A DNA stretch of 51,434 nt from Muribaculaceae bacterium (GTDB lineage: Bacteria > Bacteroidota > Bacteroidia > Bacteroidales > Muribaculaceae). A program made the translations under genes and the position numbers. A model generated the notes under the pieces. It was not told where the DNA came from and ran no database searches. It saw only the letters and a list, made by a program, of their open reading frames with translations. Numbering within the stretch: position 1 is the first letter of the stretch; each line of letters starts with the position of its first letter. The DNA lies in the NCBI GenBank assembly GCA_017651515.1, contig JAGCCU010000077.1, forward strand, positions 1-51,434, in the 5' to 3' direction. Positions 10,488 to 19,436 of this stretch are shown piece after piece.

Positions 10488-10584
10488 ATATTACTTTCCT
10501 TGGTTATTCCTTGTGCACCATGATTACGTGGTTCAGGTCGTCTATATCCGACGCTCCGGCAGTCGGGGGCAAGGGTGGTGAATT

Positions 10585-11475
10585 CTACGGAACGCGCACA
10601 GCACGAACGGGAAACCCATAGCAGCGAGGGTAACCGCTGTCCAAGTACGCGTGGTCCAAATAATTAAAGTGCAAGTTGCCAACGTCGCCGTGGACGACCA
10701 CGTAGAGAGCACGCGACCAATAGCTACCGTCAAAGTACCTATCAAAGAGCGAATTTGAGCGCGAATCGTCCCAGCGGCCGCCGGCAGCGGGAAGGAAGAT
10801 GGTGCTGCCGTTTGGGCCGGTTACCAACTTGCCATTTACGTCATTGCGCTGCGTCCATTGCCAAGTGCAATTGTCTACAAGCTCTTGAATCTGATCTATG
10901 GATGGCATGCGTGCACCTCCACCCCAATTGACAGCGGCTGCATCGTCGTCAAGATCCAGCTCAGTCTTGTTGTCAACAAAATCATCAAGACCGCCAACTA
11001 CTTGGGTGCAGTACTTCGTGAGGCCCCAATGAAAATCGCCTTCTGCGTCATAGTACTCCTCATACCACTTGTATGTATCCCAGTTGTAGACCGCCTTGGG
11101 CGAGGTCTCGCCCCAAGCGAAGTAGTCGCCGTAGTCCTCGGGCGAGCTGGCGCCTATGTTGCGGTTGGCCCACAGCGTGCCGGAAGGCAGACCCAGATCC
11201 ACCCAGTCACATTGGTCATGTGAGCCGCCGTCGTCCATGCCCAGGATGATGTTGATGACTACGTTCAGGTCTTCAACATCCACGATGCCACTGCCATCCA
11301 CGTCGGCGGCAGCGGTTGGGCCTATATAATTCAACATGATGTTGATCACGGCATTGACATCTTCGACGTCTACGATTCCGCTACCGTTCACGTCGCCACG
11401 AATCGACTGCTGCGCGTAGCCGCTGAACGGCAGTGCCAGCAGCATGCCAAGCAACAGGGTGATAAAATGTTTCAT
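10585..11475 (-). CDS. Exported protein with N-terminal dockerin-like module and FISUMP-type domain
   Basis: Residues 1-21 form a signal peptide (GMLLALPFSGYAQQ). Two calcium-binding F-hand repeats follow directly: RGDVNGSGIVDVEDVNAVIN and ADVDGSGIVDVEDLNVVIN, together about 55 residues. The rest (about residues 88-296) is a FISUMP-type domain, a fold of unknown function named from Fibrobacter succinogenes. It has VDLGLPSGTLWANRNIGA, YFAWGETSPK, RMPSIDQIQELVDNC and the closing GFPVRAVR motif. The dockerin-like module is N-terminal here, while every other dockerin protein in this window carries it at the C-terminus. The frame reopens after the stop for 26 codons ending IDDLNHVIMVHKE, perhaps a lost tail. 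A single gene with its own promoter; likely a surface or periplasmic protein. Confidence 0.85.
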   Translation of the reverse strand: MKHFITLLLGMLLALPFSGYAQQSIRGDVNGSGIVDVEDVNAVINIMLNYIGPTAAADVDGSGIVDVEDLNVVINIILGMDDGGSHDQCDWVDLGLPSGTLWANRNIGASSPEDYGDYFAWGETSPKAVYNWDTYKWYEEYYDAEGDFHWGLTKYCTQVVGGLDDFVDNKTELDLDDDAAAVNWGGGARMPSIDQIQELVDNCTWQWTQRNDVNGKLVTGPNGSTIFLPAAGGRWDDSRSNSLFDRYFDGSYWSRALYVVVHGDVGNLHFNYLDHAYLDSGYPRCYGFPVRAVRVP

Positions 11476-11513
11476 AGGTTATCGGTTTATTAGTAGTATT
11501 CACATTCCAGCTG

Positions 11514-11521
11514 CAAATTTA
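11514..11521 (-). promoter_or_regulatory. Promoter (-7) of the dockerin/FISUMP gene
   Basis: Minus-strand TAAATTTG followed by CAGC, 38 nt ahead of the ATG at 11475. No TTG at the usual distance. Confidence 0.55.
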
Positions 11522-11596
11522 GGCAAAATATCGGAAGCCGTCACAGAAAATGGAGGAAAACGATTTCATGATTTCACAGCAGCACAAGTGACACCC

Positions 11597-11681
11597 AATC
11601 AAAGTGTCGCTTTTTTCTCATGGCTGGTCAATAACCTTGAAATAATAGAATATCCAGTTATCGAGGTCATCAATCGTAATT
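11597..11681. repeat. Degenerate 85-bp repeat, copy A, with a gene remnant
   Basis: The first 30 bp (11597-11626) are identical to 13227-13256 and similarity continues to about 11681. On the minus strand it encodes the peptide TIDDLDNWIFYYFKVID plus QP and a stop (11618-11686), closed upstream by an in-frame TGA at 11687-11689. It is therefore only the tail of a former gene. The plus strand holds GTGACAC/GTGTCGC followed by six T, a terminator-like hairpin (11588-11616). The rest of this 409-bp intergenic stretch (11476-11884) holds the promoter at 11514 and no other gene I can support. Confidence 0.75.
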
Positions 11682-11890
11682 TCGCCTCAACTCGAAGAAA
11701 AACGAAACCACGGCCAAAGAGGTCTTGATTCTGCTTCTTCACACCTTACATCGACACCACATCACGCCAACGTTCAGACTCTACAATAGCGACGGATTAT
11801 AGTCTAAATTTAAGTTCATTGGAATTATTGGAACTAATTTGTTTATGTCGCAAATAATAACGAAATTTGTAAATTGAAATAATTGTGATT

Positions 11891-13189
11891 ATGGAAAATG
11901 ATATGAAAAAATGCCCTTACTGTGGTGAGGAAATCAAGCAAGAAGCCATTAAATGTCGTTATTGTGGCGAATGGCTAAACAAGCCAGAAGATAAACAATC
12001 TCATAAAGTCTCTGAACAGGTTGATGCCGTAATGTCTGAAACAGCAACCAACTCATCGGTCACCGAAGATATGCCGCCATTTCCGCAAAAAAATAAAAAA
12101 AGCCCTATCATATGGATTTTAGGGATTATAGCTCTGCTTGCTATTGCCGGCGGAGGTTATTGGATGTATCAGAAGCATCAGGCTCAGCGTTTTGCCGAGA
12201 TTGAGAAAGAAATGGATGTATTGGCGGATTCCATTAGGTATGGCAATATCAACGATGCCCAATTCAAAAGAATCGAACAATTGGCAAAAGAAGGCAATGC
12301 CGCTGCTCAGTGCAATTTGGGTCGTTGTTATGAAGACGGAAAAGGCGTGGATAAAGACTCCCTCAAAGCCGTTGAATGGTATCAGAAGTCTGCCGACCAA
12401 GGTTACTCCCAAGGGCAGAATGCATTAGGTCTATGTTATCTTGATGGATATGGCGTTAAAAAAGACGTGGATAAGGGCATCCAACTGATTACTCTCGCAG
12501 CCGACCAAGGCTATGTGCGTGCCATCAACAATTTAGCAAGGTGTTATTCTGGTGGTAATGGTGTCCAAAAGGATTTGAAAAAAGCTGAGGAACTGCTGAA
12601 GCGGGGAGTAGAACAAGGTGACACGATTTCAATGACAAATCTTGGGTGGATTTATATGGACTCTACACTCTTGAATGAGGCAAAAGCGGTCCAACTATTT
12701 GAGCAAGCTGCTGATAAAGGGTGTGCTGATGCAATGTGTAACCTCGCAGGTTGTTATATCGAAGGGAAGGGCGTTGCCAAAGACATGAAAAAGGCTGTTG
12801 AACTCTTTAAAAGAGCTGCCGAAAAGAACAATGTTAGTGCATTAATGGGCCTTTCTTTTTTATACGATAATGGTGACGGTGTAGAAAAAGACAAAAAGAA
12901 AGCCTTTGAGTATTGCAAACGCGCTGCTGAGATGGGAGATCCAGGAGCTCAGTGTAACATGGGCGTATACTATGACCGAGGTGGAATTGTTCCTAGAGAT
13001 GTTTCTAAAATGGTCTATTGGTTCAAAAAGTCAGCAGAAGGAGGTAATAGTTATGGGCAATACAATTTGGCTAACTGTTATCAATACGGAACAGGTGTGA
13101 AACGCGACCGTGATGCTGCACGATATTGGTACCAGAAAGCTGCTGACCAAGGTAATCCAAATGCTAAAAAGGCCCTTGAAAAAATGTAG
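11891..13189 (+). CDS. Zinc-ribbon, single-TM protein with Sel1-like repeats
   Basis: 432-aa protein starting at ATG 11891; an in-frame GTG at 11885 is less likely. Residues about 5-30 form a zinc ribbon (CPYCGEE, then CRYCGEW), followed by a polar linker. A single membrane segment lies near residues 74-92 (IIWILGIIALLAIAGGGYW). About nine Sel1-like repeats of 36 residues follow, for example AAQCNLGRCYEDGKGVDKD and AQCNMGVYYDRGGIVPRD. Sel1 repeats form an alpha-solenoid for protein binding; with the membrane anchor they probably face the periplasm. The partner is unknown. A strong terminator follows, and copies of an 85-bp repeat lie on each side, suggesting insertion or duplication at this spot. 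Confidence 0.88.
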   Translation: MENDMKKCPYCGEEIKQEAIKCRYCGEWLNKPEDKQSHKVSEQVDAVMSETATNSSVTEDMPPFPQKNKKSPIIWILGIIALLAIAGGGYWMYQKHQAQRFAEIEKEMDVLADSIRYGNINDAQFKRIEQLAKEGNAAAQCNLGRCYEDGKGVDKDSLKAVEWYQKSADQGYSQGQNALGLCYLDGYGVKKDVDKGIQLITLAADQGYVRAINNLARCYSGGNGVQKDLKKAEELLKRGVEQGDTISMTNLGWIYMDSTLLNEAKAVQLFEQAADKGCADAMCNLAGCYIEGKGVAKDMKKAVELFKRAAEKNNVSALMGLSFLYDNGDGVEKDKKKAFEYCKRAAEMGDPGAQCNMGVYYDRGGIVPRDVSKMVYWFKKSAEGGNSYGQYNLANCYQYGTGVKRDRDAARYWYQKAADQGNPNAKKALEKM

Positions 13190-13217
13190 GAGCCTTTCTT
13201 GAGACTCGAAAAAAGAG

Positions 13218-13246
13218 GCGGCACTTAATCAAAGTGTCGCTTTTTT
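13218..13246 (+). terminator. Intrinsic terminator after the Sel1-repeat gene
   Basis: GCGGCACTT (13218-13226) pairs with AAGTGTCGC (13232-13240), then TTTTTT (13241-13246). The right arm and T-run belong to repeat copy B. Confidence 0.85.
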
Positions 13247-13312
13247 CTCATGGCTGTTCAATCAACAATCTTGAACTCATAGAATACCCAGTCGTCGAGG
13301 TCCTCAATTGTG
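13227..13312. repeat. Degenerate 85-bp repeat, copy B, with a gene remnant
   Basis: Partner of the copy at 11597-11681. Its minus strand reads LY then ATIEDLDDWVFYEFKIVD and a stop (13258-13320), with TAA immediately upstream at 13321-13323. The peptide clearly resembles that of copy A, so both are leftover C-termini of the same protein family. The remainder of the 13190-13611 interval holds the Sel1 terminator, the tRNA and the tRNA terminator. Confidence 0.75.
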
Positions 13313-13391
13313 GCATATAGTTAATTTTTAGTGCGGAGATTGCGCTTAGTTTCTCGGGCAGGACCTTGATTAGCTCTTTCGTTGGGACAAG

Positions 13392-13429
13392 AAAAAATCG
13401 CAAGCGGCTTCTTCTGCTGCTTGCGATTT
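13392..13429 (-). terminator. Intrinsic terminator of the tRNA-Ala gene
   Basis: Minus strand: AAATCGCAAGC (13429-13419) pairs with GCTTGCGATTT (13405-13395), then a T-run to 13392. It lies seven bases behind the tRNA 3' end. Confidence 0.88.
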
Positions 13430-13436
13430 CGATTTG

Positions 13437-13509
13437 TGGAGCACAGCGGACTCGAACCGCTTACCTCAACACTGCCAGTGTTGCGCTCTACCAGATGAGC
13501 TAGTGCCCC
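13437..13509 (-). tRNA. tRNA-Ala (anticodon GGC)
   Basis: The 73-nt cloverleaf is complete. Acceptor GGGGCAC pairs with GTGCTCC with one G-U. The D-arm is GCTC...GAGC, the anticodon stem CAACA/TGTTG has loop CTGGCAG (anticodon GGC), and the T-arm AGCGG/CCGCT has TTCGAGT. Discriminator is A. The CCA end is not encoded. Confidence 0.96.
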
Positions 13510-13611
13510 AAATGCGGCTGCAAAGTTAGCGCATTCTTTTTTATCCACCAAAGTTTTTGTCACTAATTTTTATCAAGTCTCAATTTCTTCCGACTAAATG
13601 TCATCAGAACT

Positions 13612-14760
13612 CTACTTGTAATTCTTGTGGAGGCGTGGCTTGCAATAAGTGGTCTTGTCACGTGTCACGACCACCTGCTCGGTGAGCTGCTCATATCCTG
13701 GAACATCATATAATAGAGTGTAGCGGCCAGGCTTGAGATAAAAGAAGCCGAAGAATCCGTTATACTCATTATCAACCTTGTAATGACGGATTTTAACACC
13801 TCGTGAATCCAACAGATAAACTACGGCGCCGTTAAGTGGAAGCCACTGGTCATCGCTGTCGTCAACGTAGTTGAAAAGCGGGTCATTGATGGTTTCATCG
13901 GCACTCTTGATGGTTCCTGCAATGTACCCGTGCTTTTCAGGTTTACCTCCAAACCAGGCATTGATGCCACGGAAGTGACGAACACCTTCCATGCGACAGT
14001 AATCGCGGTTCATGAGCCGCTGACGTTCGGGCTGGTAGCTGTGGAACGAACCTTCAACAAGAAAACTGGGTACGCGATGCTTGAGCACCTGTAGCCATCC
14101 TGTGTAGCCTAGGGCATTGGCTTCTCCGGGAGGAGTGCCGCCCATCCATGTGAGGTCACCGGCAACATATTTGTCTTCAAGTGACGAACTGGTCCAGACT
14201 GTGAGAGGATTATCCCACATGTATGGATAGGCTACCATCGCTCTGTCGATGCTGCCCTTTGCATAGTCATTCCCTGTTTCGCCACGGTACATATACAGCA
14301 GATAGTTTACTTTCTTGCCATCACCACCACCTGTTGCATTACTGTGAAGAGCGATGAAATAATCGGGATTTAATGAATCAACCTGGCTGGCAATCTTGAA
14401 CAGCGTGATTAGCTGTTGCTGCCCGTTTTCATCGGCATATGTCTCCTCGCGGTCGTTTGCAGTGGCATTCTTGTCACCCACCGACACCCATCCGTTGGTG
14501 GTGCGTGACATTATCACCCTCGCACCTGCGGCCTGCAAGCGGTCGCGAAGTTCCAAACCTTTCCAAAGACACGTTTTCGACTCAAAGAAACTCATCGTGT
14601 CCATCTCCTCATAGTTCATAGTGGCATGTGGCCGATCATTGATGGTCCATCCTCCATGTCCTGGATTGACGTATACTACTTTGCCTTTCAACCCTTTGGC
14701 TGCTACTGGAGCAAGTGCGATAATAAATACTGCTGTGATTGCAACTATTCTTTTCATCAT
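13612..14760 (-). CDS. Exported N-acetylmuramoyl-L-alanine amidase (Amidase_3) with C-terminal regulatory-like domain
   Basis: Cleaves the bond between muramic acid and the peptide stem of peptidoglycan. Signal peptide at residues 1-22 (ending PVAAKG). The zinc-amidase fold shows VVYVNPGHGG with the first His ligand, YFIALHSNATGG with the second His, and the catalytic Glu in FLVEGSFHSY. Between these is a long insert (about residues 150-225) with an unusual Trp/Gly-rich segment. After about residue 280 a beta-sandwich of the carboxypeptidase-regulatory type follows (GAVVYLLDSRGVKI, LKPGRYTLLYDVPGY), not usual for short housekeeping amidases. It lies 12 bp behind folK on the same strand and is probably cotranscribed with it, though the functions are unrelated. 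Confidence 0.88.
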   Translation of the reverse strand: MMKRIVAITAVFIIALAPVAAKGLKGKVVYVNPGHGGWTINDRPHATMNYEEMDTMSFFESKTCLWKGLELRDRLQAAGARVIMSRTTNGWVSVGDKNATANDREETYADENGQQQLITLFKIASQVDSLNPDYFIALHSNATGGGDGKKVNYLLYMYRGETGNDYAKGSIDRAMVAYPYMWDNPLTVWTSSSLEDKYVAGDLTWMGGTPPGEANALGYTGWLQVLKHRVPSFLVEGSFHSYQPERQRLMNRDYCRMEGVRHFRGINAWFGGKPEKHGYIAGTIKSADETINDPLFNYVDDSDDQWLPLNGAVVYLLDSRGVKIRHYKVDNEYNGFFGFFYLKPGRYTLLYDVPGYEQLTEQVVVTRDKTTYCKPRLHKNYK

Positions 14761-14772
14761 ATTATGATAAAT

Positions 14773-15201
14773 CTATAGATTGTTAGTTTTCAACTGCTTG
14801 TATGGAACGATAAAAAATTCTCTGTCGTACAGATGAGGATGCGGAACTTTCAGGGTGGGAGTATCAATGATGACCGATTCGCCGTTTTCGTCGTCAATTG
14901 CCATTATGTCGATATCTATCAGCCTGTCGGTATAGTTCCCGTCTTTATCGCGATGGCTGCCACTACCGAGCCGTTGTTCGATGAGGTGTATTGTGTCTAG
15001 CATCTCTTGTGGCTCTATTGTGCTGGAGATAGCCATGCCGATGTTCAGAAACCCGTTTTCTGATTCAAATCCCCATGGCTTGCTTTCTATAATGTCACTC
15101 ACATCACAATCAGTTCCAAAAATACTCAGTTCCTCTATCGCACGATAGAGATTGAGGCGTTTGTTACCAAGATTGGATCCTATGTTGAAATAATAACGCA
15201 T
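14773..15201 (-). CDS. folK: 2-amino-4-hydroxy-6-hydroxymethyldihydropteridine pyrophosphokinase
   Basis: HPPK of folate synthesis: transfers pyrophosphate from ATP to 6-hydroxymethyl-7,8-dihydropterin. The 142-aa size is typical of the single-domain enzyme. Visible are the N-terminal FNIGSNLG, the substrate segment ESKPWGFESENGFLN, and the signature DRLIDIDIMAID with the two metal-binding aspartates, followed by VPHPHLYDREFFIVP. The start is an ATG 76 bp after the infB stop, with a hairpin in that gap. No fused DHPS or FolB domain. Confidence 0.94.
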   Translation of the reverse strand: MRYYFNIGSNLGNKRLNLYRAIEELSIFGTDCDVSDIIESKPWGFESENGFLNIGMAISSTIEPQEMLDTIHLIEQRLGSGSHRDKDGNYTDRLIDIDIMAIDDENGESVIIDTPTLKVPHPHLYDREFFIVPYKQLKTNNL

Positions 15202-15227
15202 AAGTGGTTTGTGATTATTTCCATGTA

Positions 15228-15259
15228 ATTAGAGACGCCTCTGTTGAAGCGTCTCTAAT
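15228..15259 (-). terminator. Hairpin between infB and folK
   Basis: Perfect 11-bp inverted repeat ATTAGAGACGC / GCGTCTCTAAT (15228-15238 and 15249-15259) with a 10-base loop. No T-run on the minus strand; it may attenuate rather than stop read-through from infB. Confidence 0.6.
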
Positions 15260-15277
15260 GTGGTGTCATCCTGTAAA

Positions 15278-18073
15278 TTACAGGCTCTTTTGTACTTCGA
15301 TTTCCTCAAATGCTTCGATGATGTCGCGTTCCTGGATATCGTTGTAGCTCTGGATTGAGAAGCCGCAGTCGAAACCGCTTGCCACTTCTTTCACGTCGTC
15401 CTTGTAGCGCTTGAGTGAAGCAAGGTTGCCAGTGTAAATCACGATGCCGTCGCGAATGACGCGTACTTTGCACTGACGCTTGATCTTGCCCTCGATGACC
15501 ATGGCACCGGCAATTGTACCCACCTTGCTGATGTGGTACACTTGACGAACCTCGGCCATACCGGAGATTTCCTCCTTGACGTCGGGCGAGAGCATACCTT
15601 CCATAGCGCTCTTCACCTCCTCTATACAGTCATAGATGATAGAGTAGATACGGATGTCCACACCTTCTTGTGCTGCCAGACGCTTGGCATCGGCACTGGG
15701 TCGCACCTGGAAACCGATGATATAAGCATCACTGGCGGCAGCAAGGGTCACGTCGCTCTCTGTGATGGCACCCACAGCCTTGTGGATGACGTTGACCTGA
15801 ACCTCAGGCGTAGAGAGCTTGATAAGCGAGTCACTGAGTGCCTCGATAGAGCCGTCCACGTCACCTTTGACGATGACATTCAGTTCGTGGAAGTCGCCCA
15901 GAGCCTTGCGGCGGCCGATATCCTCGAGAGTGAGTCGCTTCTGAGTGCGCAGACCGAGTTCGCGCTGCAATTGCTCACGTTTGTTGGCAATCTGGCGGGC
16001 CTCCTGGTCGGTGTCCATCACATTGAACTTGTCACCGGCTGTAGGAGCACCGTTAAGACCTAGAATCAGTGCTGGTGACGAAGGCCCTGCCTCCTTGATG
16101 CGCTCATTGCGCTCGTTGAACATAGCCTTCACCTTGCCATAGTGAGTACCGGCAAGCACGATGTCACCCACATGGAGTGTACCGCCATCGACGAGCACAG
16201 TGGCAATGTAGCCACGGCCCTTGTCGAGCGATGATTCGATGATAGAACCTGTAGCCTTGCGATTAGGATTGGCTTTCAGGTCAAGCATGTCGGCTTCGAG
16301 CAGCACCTTGTCGAGCAGTTCGAAGATACCGTCACCCTTCTTTGCCGAAATGTCCTGGCTCTGGTATTTGCCGCCCCATTCTTCAACAAGGTAGTTGCGG
16401 TTGGCAAGTTCTTCCTTGATCTTGTCGGGATTTGCACCCGGCTTGTCAATCTTGTTGATGGCAAAGATAATGGGCACACCGGCAGCCGAAGCGTGGCTGA
16501 GAGCCTCCTCGGTCTGGGGCATGACGTTGTCGTCGGCAGCGACGATGACGATGACGATGTCGGTCACCTTGGCACCGCGGGCACGCATAGCGGTGAACGC
16601 AGCGTGGCCAGGGGTGTCGAGGAAGGTGATGCGACGGCCGTTCTTCAGCTTCACGGTGTAGGCACCGATGTGTTGAGTGATACCGCCAGCCTCGCCGGCT
16701 ATGACGTTGGTGTTGCGGATGTAGTCGAGCAACGATGTCTTACCGTGGTCAACATGACCCATGACGGTAACCACTGGTGGACGTTCTTCGAGATCCTCTG
16801 GATTGTCCACTTCATCGTGGATAGCCTCGGTAACTTCGGCACTGGCATATTCGGTCTTGAAACCGAATTCCTCAGCCACAATATTGATGGTCTCAGCGTC
16901 GAGACGCATGTTAATGGAAACCATCACGCCCAGGCTCATACATGTGCTGATGACCTTGTTCACGGGAACGTCCATCATGGCTGCGAGGTCGTTGGCAGTC
17001 ACAAACTCGGTGAGTTTGAGAACCTTCTTTTCGGCTGCTTCCATTGCTGCCACTTCGCGCTCTTCCTCGCGTACAGCATCGCGTTTCTCACGACGCCACT
17101 TGGCGGCCTTCTTTGGAGCCTTGGTTGTGAGGCGTGCAAGCGTCTCCTTTACCTGACGCTGTACGTCTTCCTCACTGACTTCGGGCTTGAATGGCCGCTT
17201 AGCCTTCTTCTCCTTGCGTTTGCCATCGGCTTTGTCGGCTGACTTGCCTTTCTTTTCGCCGCTGGCCTGTGCCATCTGAGCTGCAGTGCTGGTAATATCG
17301 ACCTTTTCCTTGCCGATGCGTTTGCGCTTTTTACGAGCTGATGCCTCGCCTTGAGCCTTTGCAAGGCGCTCGTTGCGCTCATTACGCTTCTCCTCCTTGG
17401 TTTTCTTCTTAGGACGAGTCGACTGATTAAGGGCGTCAAGGTCGATTTTGCCTACCACTTTGGGTTTGGTTTTGAGCTCCGGTTTGCCCAGTGTGAACAC
17501 TTCAGGCTCAGTGTTCTGTGGAGTCTCTTCTACCTCAGCTGCAGGTTCAGACTTAATGTCCTCAACCGGTTCTGGCTTTGCCTCGGCTTTTTCAGCTTCC
17601 TGGACCTTTTCCTCTTTCTTCTTGGAGGATTTTGCCTTTTTCTCGGCTGGTTCTGGTTTAGCCTCGGCTTTTTTCTTGGCAGTTTTTTCTACCTTTGGCT
17701 CTTCAGCTTTAGGAGTCTCTTCAGGTTTAGCAGCAGGAGATTCCTTCTCAGCCTCTTTCTTGGTTTCGGCTGTTACGGGCTTTCGGGTGTTGAGGTCAAT
17801 CTTGCCCACCACCTTCAGCTTCTGGCCAGGAACGACTGTTGCAATTTCCTCGACGCGCTTTTTCTCGGTCTTACGCTCATTAGAGAGTGTACCCGCTTTC
17901 TGCTTTTGCAACTTGTCGGGGCTGAACTCCTTTATAAGCATTTCATAGACATCATCAGTGACTCGGGCATTGACGCTCTGATCCACTTCGACGCCTTTTT
18001 TACGCAGGAAGTCTTCCAAGGTCTGTCTTCCCACATTCAACTCTTTGATTATTTTCGAAATCTTAATTGGCAT
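15278..18073 (-). CDS. infB: Translation initiation factor IF-2
   Basis: GTPase that brings initiator tRNA to the ribosome. 931 aa. Residues 1-50 are the IF2_N helical domain ([23 protein letters not shown]). A highly charged Lys/Glu/Ala/Pro-rich linker follows to about residue 330, then a second N-domain. The G domain starts near residue 436: G1 [10 protein letters not shown]3 DTPGHAAF, G4 NKID. Domains II-IV follow, with the C-terminal fMet-tRNA-binding domain ending EEIEVQKSL. The low-complexity linker gives many long antisense open frames that are not genes. Third gene of rimP-nusA-infB. Confidence 0.98.
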   Translation of the reverse strand: MPIKISKIIKELNVGRQTLEDFLRKKGVEVDQSVNARVTDDVYEMLIKEFSPDKLQKQKAGTLSNERKTEKKRVEEIATVVPGQKLKVVGKIDLNTRKPVTAETKKEAEKESPAAKPEETPKAEEPKVEKTAKKKAEAKPEPAEKKAKSSKKKEEKVQEAEKAEAKPEPVEDIKSEPAAEVEETPQNTEPEVFTLGKPELKTKPKVVGKIDLDALNQSTRPKKKTKEEKRNERNERLAKAQGEASARKKRKRIGKEKVDITSTAAQMAQASGEKKGKSADKADGKRKEKKAKRPFKPEVSEEDVQRQVKETLARLTTKAPKKAAKWRREKRDAVREEEREVAAMEAAEKKVLKLTEFVTANDLAAMMDVPVNKVISTCMSLGVMVSINMRLDAETINIVAEEFGFKTEYASAEVTEAIHDEVDNPEDLEERPPVVTVMGHVDHGKTSLLDYIRNTNVIAGEAGGITQHIGAYTVKLKNGRRITFLDTPGHAAFTAMRARGAKVTDIVIVIVAADDNVMPQTEEALSHASAAGVPIIFAINKIDKPGANPDKIKEELANRNYLVEEWGGKYQSQDISAKKGDGIFELLDKVLLEADMLDLKANPNRKATGSIIESSLDKGRGYIATVLVDGGTLHVGDIVLAGTHYGKVKAMFNERNERIKEAGPSSPALILGLNGAPTAGDKFNVMDTDQEARQIANKREQLQRELGLRTQKRLTLEDIGRRKALGDFHELNVIVKGDVDGSIEALSDSLIKLSTPEVQVNVIHKAVGAITESDVTLAAASDAYIIGFQVRPSADAKRLAAQEGVDIRIYSIIYDCIEEVKSAMEGMLSPDVKEEISGMAEVRQVYHISKVGTIAGAMVIEGKIKRQCKVRVIRDGIVIYTGNLASLKRYKDDVKEVASGFDCGFSIQSYNDIQERDIIEAFEEIEVQKSL

Positions 18074-18085
18074 ATACTATTTTTG

Positions 18086-18146
18086 TAACTCTCTAAATAA
18101 ACGGTCGACATTGAGCTTGCGTTGATGCTCAAAACTTAACTCTCTA
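18086..18146 (-). other. Spacer hairpin flanked by direct repeats between nusA and infB
   Basis: TAACTCTCTA occurs at 18086-18095 and again at 18137-18146. Between them TTGAGC (18111-18116) and GCTCAA (18127-18132) form a hairpin. In the nusA-infB transcript this would be the infB leader. A regulatory role is only a guess. Confidence 0.4.
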
Positions 18147-18169
18147 TATGCTGTTGCCTAAAATATATA

Positions 18170-19426
18170 TTAATTCTCAAATTCAGCACGGAGTACCTCT
18201 ATCACATGGTCAACGGTATCCTCTTCTAGGTCGGCTTTCTCAATGATTTCTGCACGAGGCATGTTGAGCACGTTCTTGGCAGTGATGCCCCCCAAACTCT
18301 TGAGTGCTTCGATGATCCACTCGTCAATTTCGTCCTTGAATTCATCCAGATAGATGTCTTCTTCGGCTTCGGTGTCAAGGTCACGATAGACGTCAATGTC
18401 ATATCCTGTCAGGATGGTAGCCAATCGGATGTTCAAACCGCCCTTGCCGATGGCAAGCGACACTTCTTCGGGACGCAGGAACACCTCGGCACGCTTTGTT
18501 TCCTCATCAAGACGGATTGAGGTGATTTTTGCTGGACTAAGTGCACGTTGGATGAGCAGTTGTGGATTGGTGGTGTAGGGAATCACATCAATGTTCTCGT
18601 TGCGCAGCTCACGCACGATGCCATGAATGCGCGCTCCCTTCACACCCACGCATGCGCCTACAGGGTCGATACGGTCGTCATAGCTCTCAACGGCAATCTT
18701 TGCGCGTTCTCCCGGTACACGTGCCACGGCACGGATAACAATCAGTCCGTCATGAATTTCGGGAACCTCCAGCTCAAACAGGCGACGAAGGAAGGTCTCG
18801 CTTGTGCGCGATACGGTAATCTTTGGATTGTTGTTCTTGTTGTCCACATTGTGGATTACGGCACGCACGGTGTCGCCCTTGCGATAGATGTCGGTGGGAA
18901 TCTGCTGATCCTTGGGAAGCAGAAGCTCGTTCTTCTCATCATCGAGCAACAGCACTTCACGTTTCCATACCTGATAGACCTCTCCGGTCACCAGTTCACC
19001 TTCCAGATCCTTGAACTTGTTGTAGATAGCGTCTTTCTGGAGGTCAAGAATCTTGCTTGCCAGTGTCTGACGCAGGTTAAGGATGGCGCGGCGTCCAAAC
19101 TTGGTAAAGTCGATCTTGCGAGTGTGTTCCTCGCCCACCTCGCAGTCGGGGTCTTCATCGGCGCGAGCGGCTGAGAGCCCGATTTCCTTGTTGGGATTTT
19201 CTACTTCGCCGTCAGGTACTACTTCCAGGTTCTGGTAAATTTCGCAGTCGCCCTTGTCGGGGTTGACGATCACGTCGAAGTTGTCATCGTTGCCAAACAT
19301 CTTTGCCAGCACGCTGCGGAAAGATTCCTCCAGCACGCTGATGAGCGTAATCTTGTCGATGTTCTTAAGTTCTTTGAACTCGGCAAATTGGTCGGCCATG
19401 TTGACCGCATCTTGTCTTTTAGCCAT
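18170..19426 (-). CDS. nusA: Transcription termination/antitermination protein NusA
   Basis: Binds RNA polymerase and nascent RNA, affecting pausing, termination and rRNA antitermination. 418 aa, the usual short form of Bacteroidetes without the acidic repeats of the E. coli protein. Visible are the N-terminal polymerase-binding domain (residues 1-125), the S1 domain (about 130-200, VTGEVYQVWKREVLLLDD), and KH domains with VGACVGVKGARIHGIVRELR and SLAIGKGGLNIRLATILTG. A short helix-hairpin-helix-like C-terminus carries LGGITAKNVLNMPRAEI. It follows rimP by 10 bp in the same operon. Confidence 0.97.
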   Translation of the reverse strand: MAKRQDAVNMADQFAEFKELKNIDKITLISVLEESFRSVLAKMFGNDDNFDVIVNPDKGDCEIYQNLEVVPDGEVENPNKEIGLSAARADEDPDCEVGEEHTRKIDFTKFGRRAILNLRQTLASKILDLQKDAIYNKFKDLEGELVTGEVYQVWKREVLLLDDEKNELLLPKDQQIPTDIYRKGDTVRAVIHNVDNKNNNPKITVSRTSETFLRRLFELEVPEIHDGLIVIRAVARVPGERAKIAVESYDDRIDPVGACVGVKGARIHGIVRELRNENIDVIPYTTNPQLLIQRALSPAKITSIRLDEETKRAEVFLRPEEVSLAIGKGGLNIRLATILTGYDIDVYRDLDTEAEEDIYLDEFKDEIDEWIIEALKSLGGITAKNVLNMPRAEIIEKADLEEDTVDHVIEVLRAEFEN

Positions 19427-19436
19427 GTCGCTTATA

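Noticed and set aside
11588-11616. Hairpin plus T-run as terminator of a plus-strand gene
   Set aside because: No plus-strand gene precedes it; it is counted as part of the repeat copy.
13321-13563. 80-codon minus-strand frame
   Set aside because: It covers the tRNA-Ala gene and its terminator.
16493-18088. Several plus-strand frames of 60-249 codons opposite infB
   Set aside because: They come from the biased Lys/Glu/Ala codons of IF-2; translations are low-complexity Cys/Val/Phe or Ser-rich sequence without domains.
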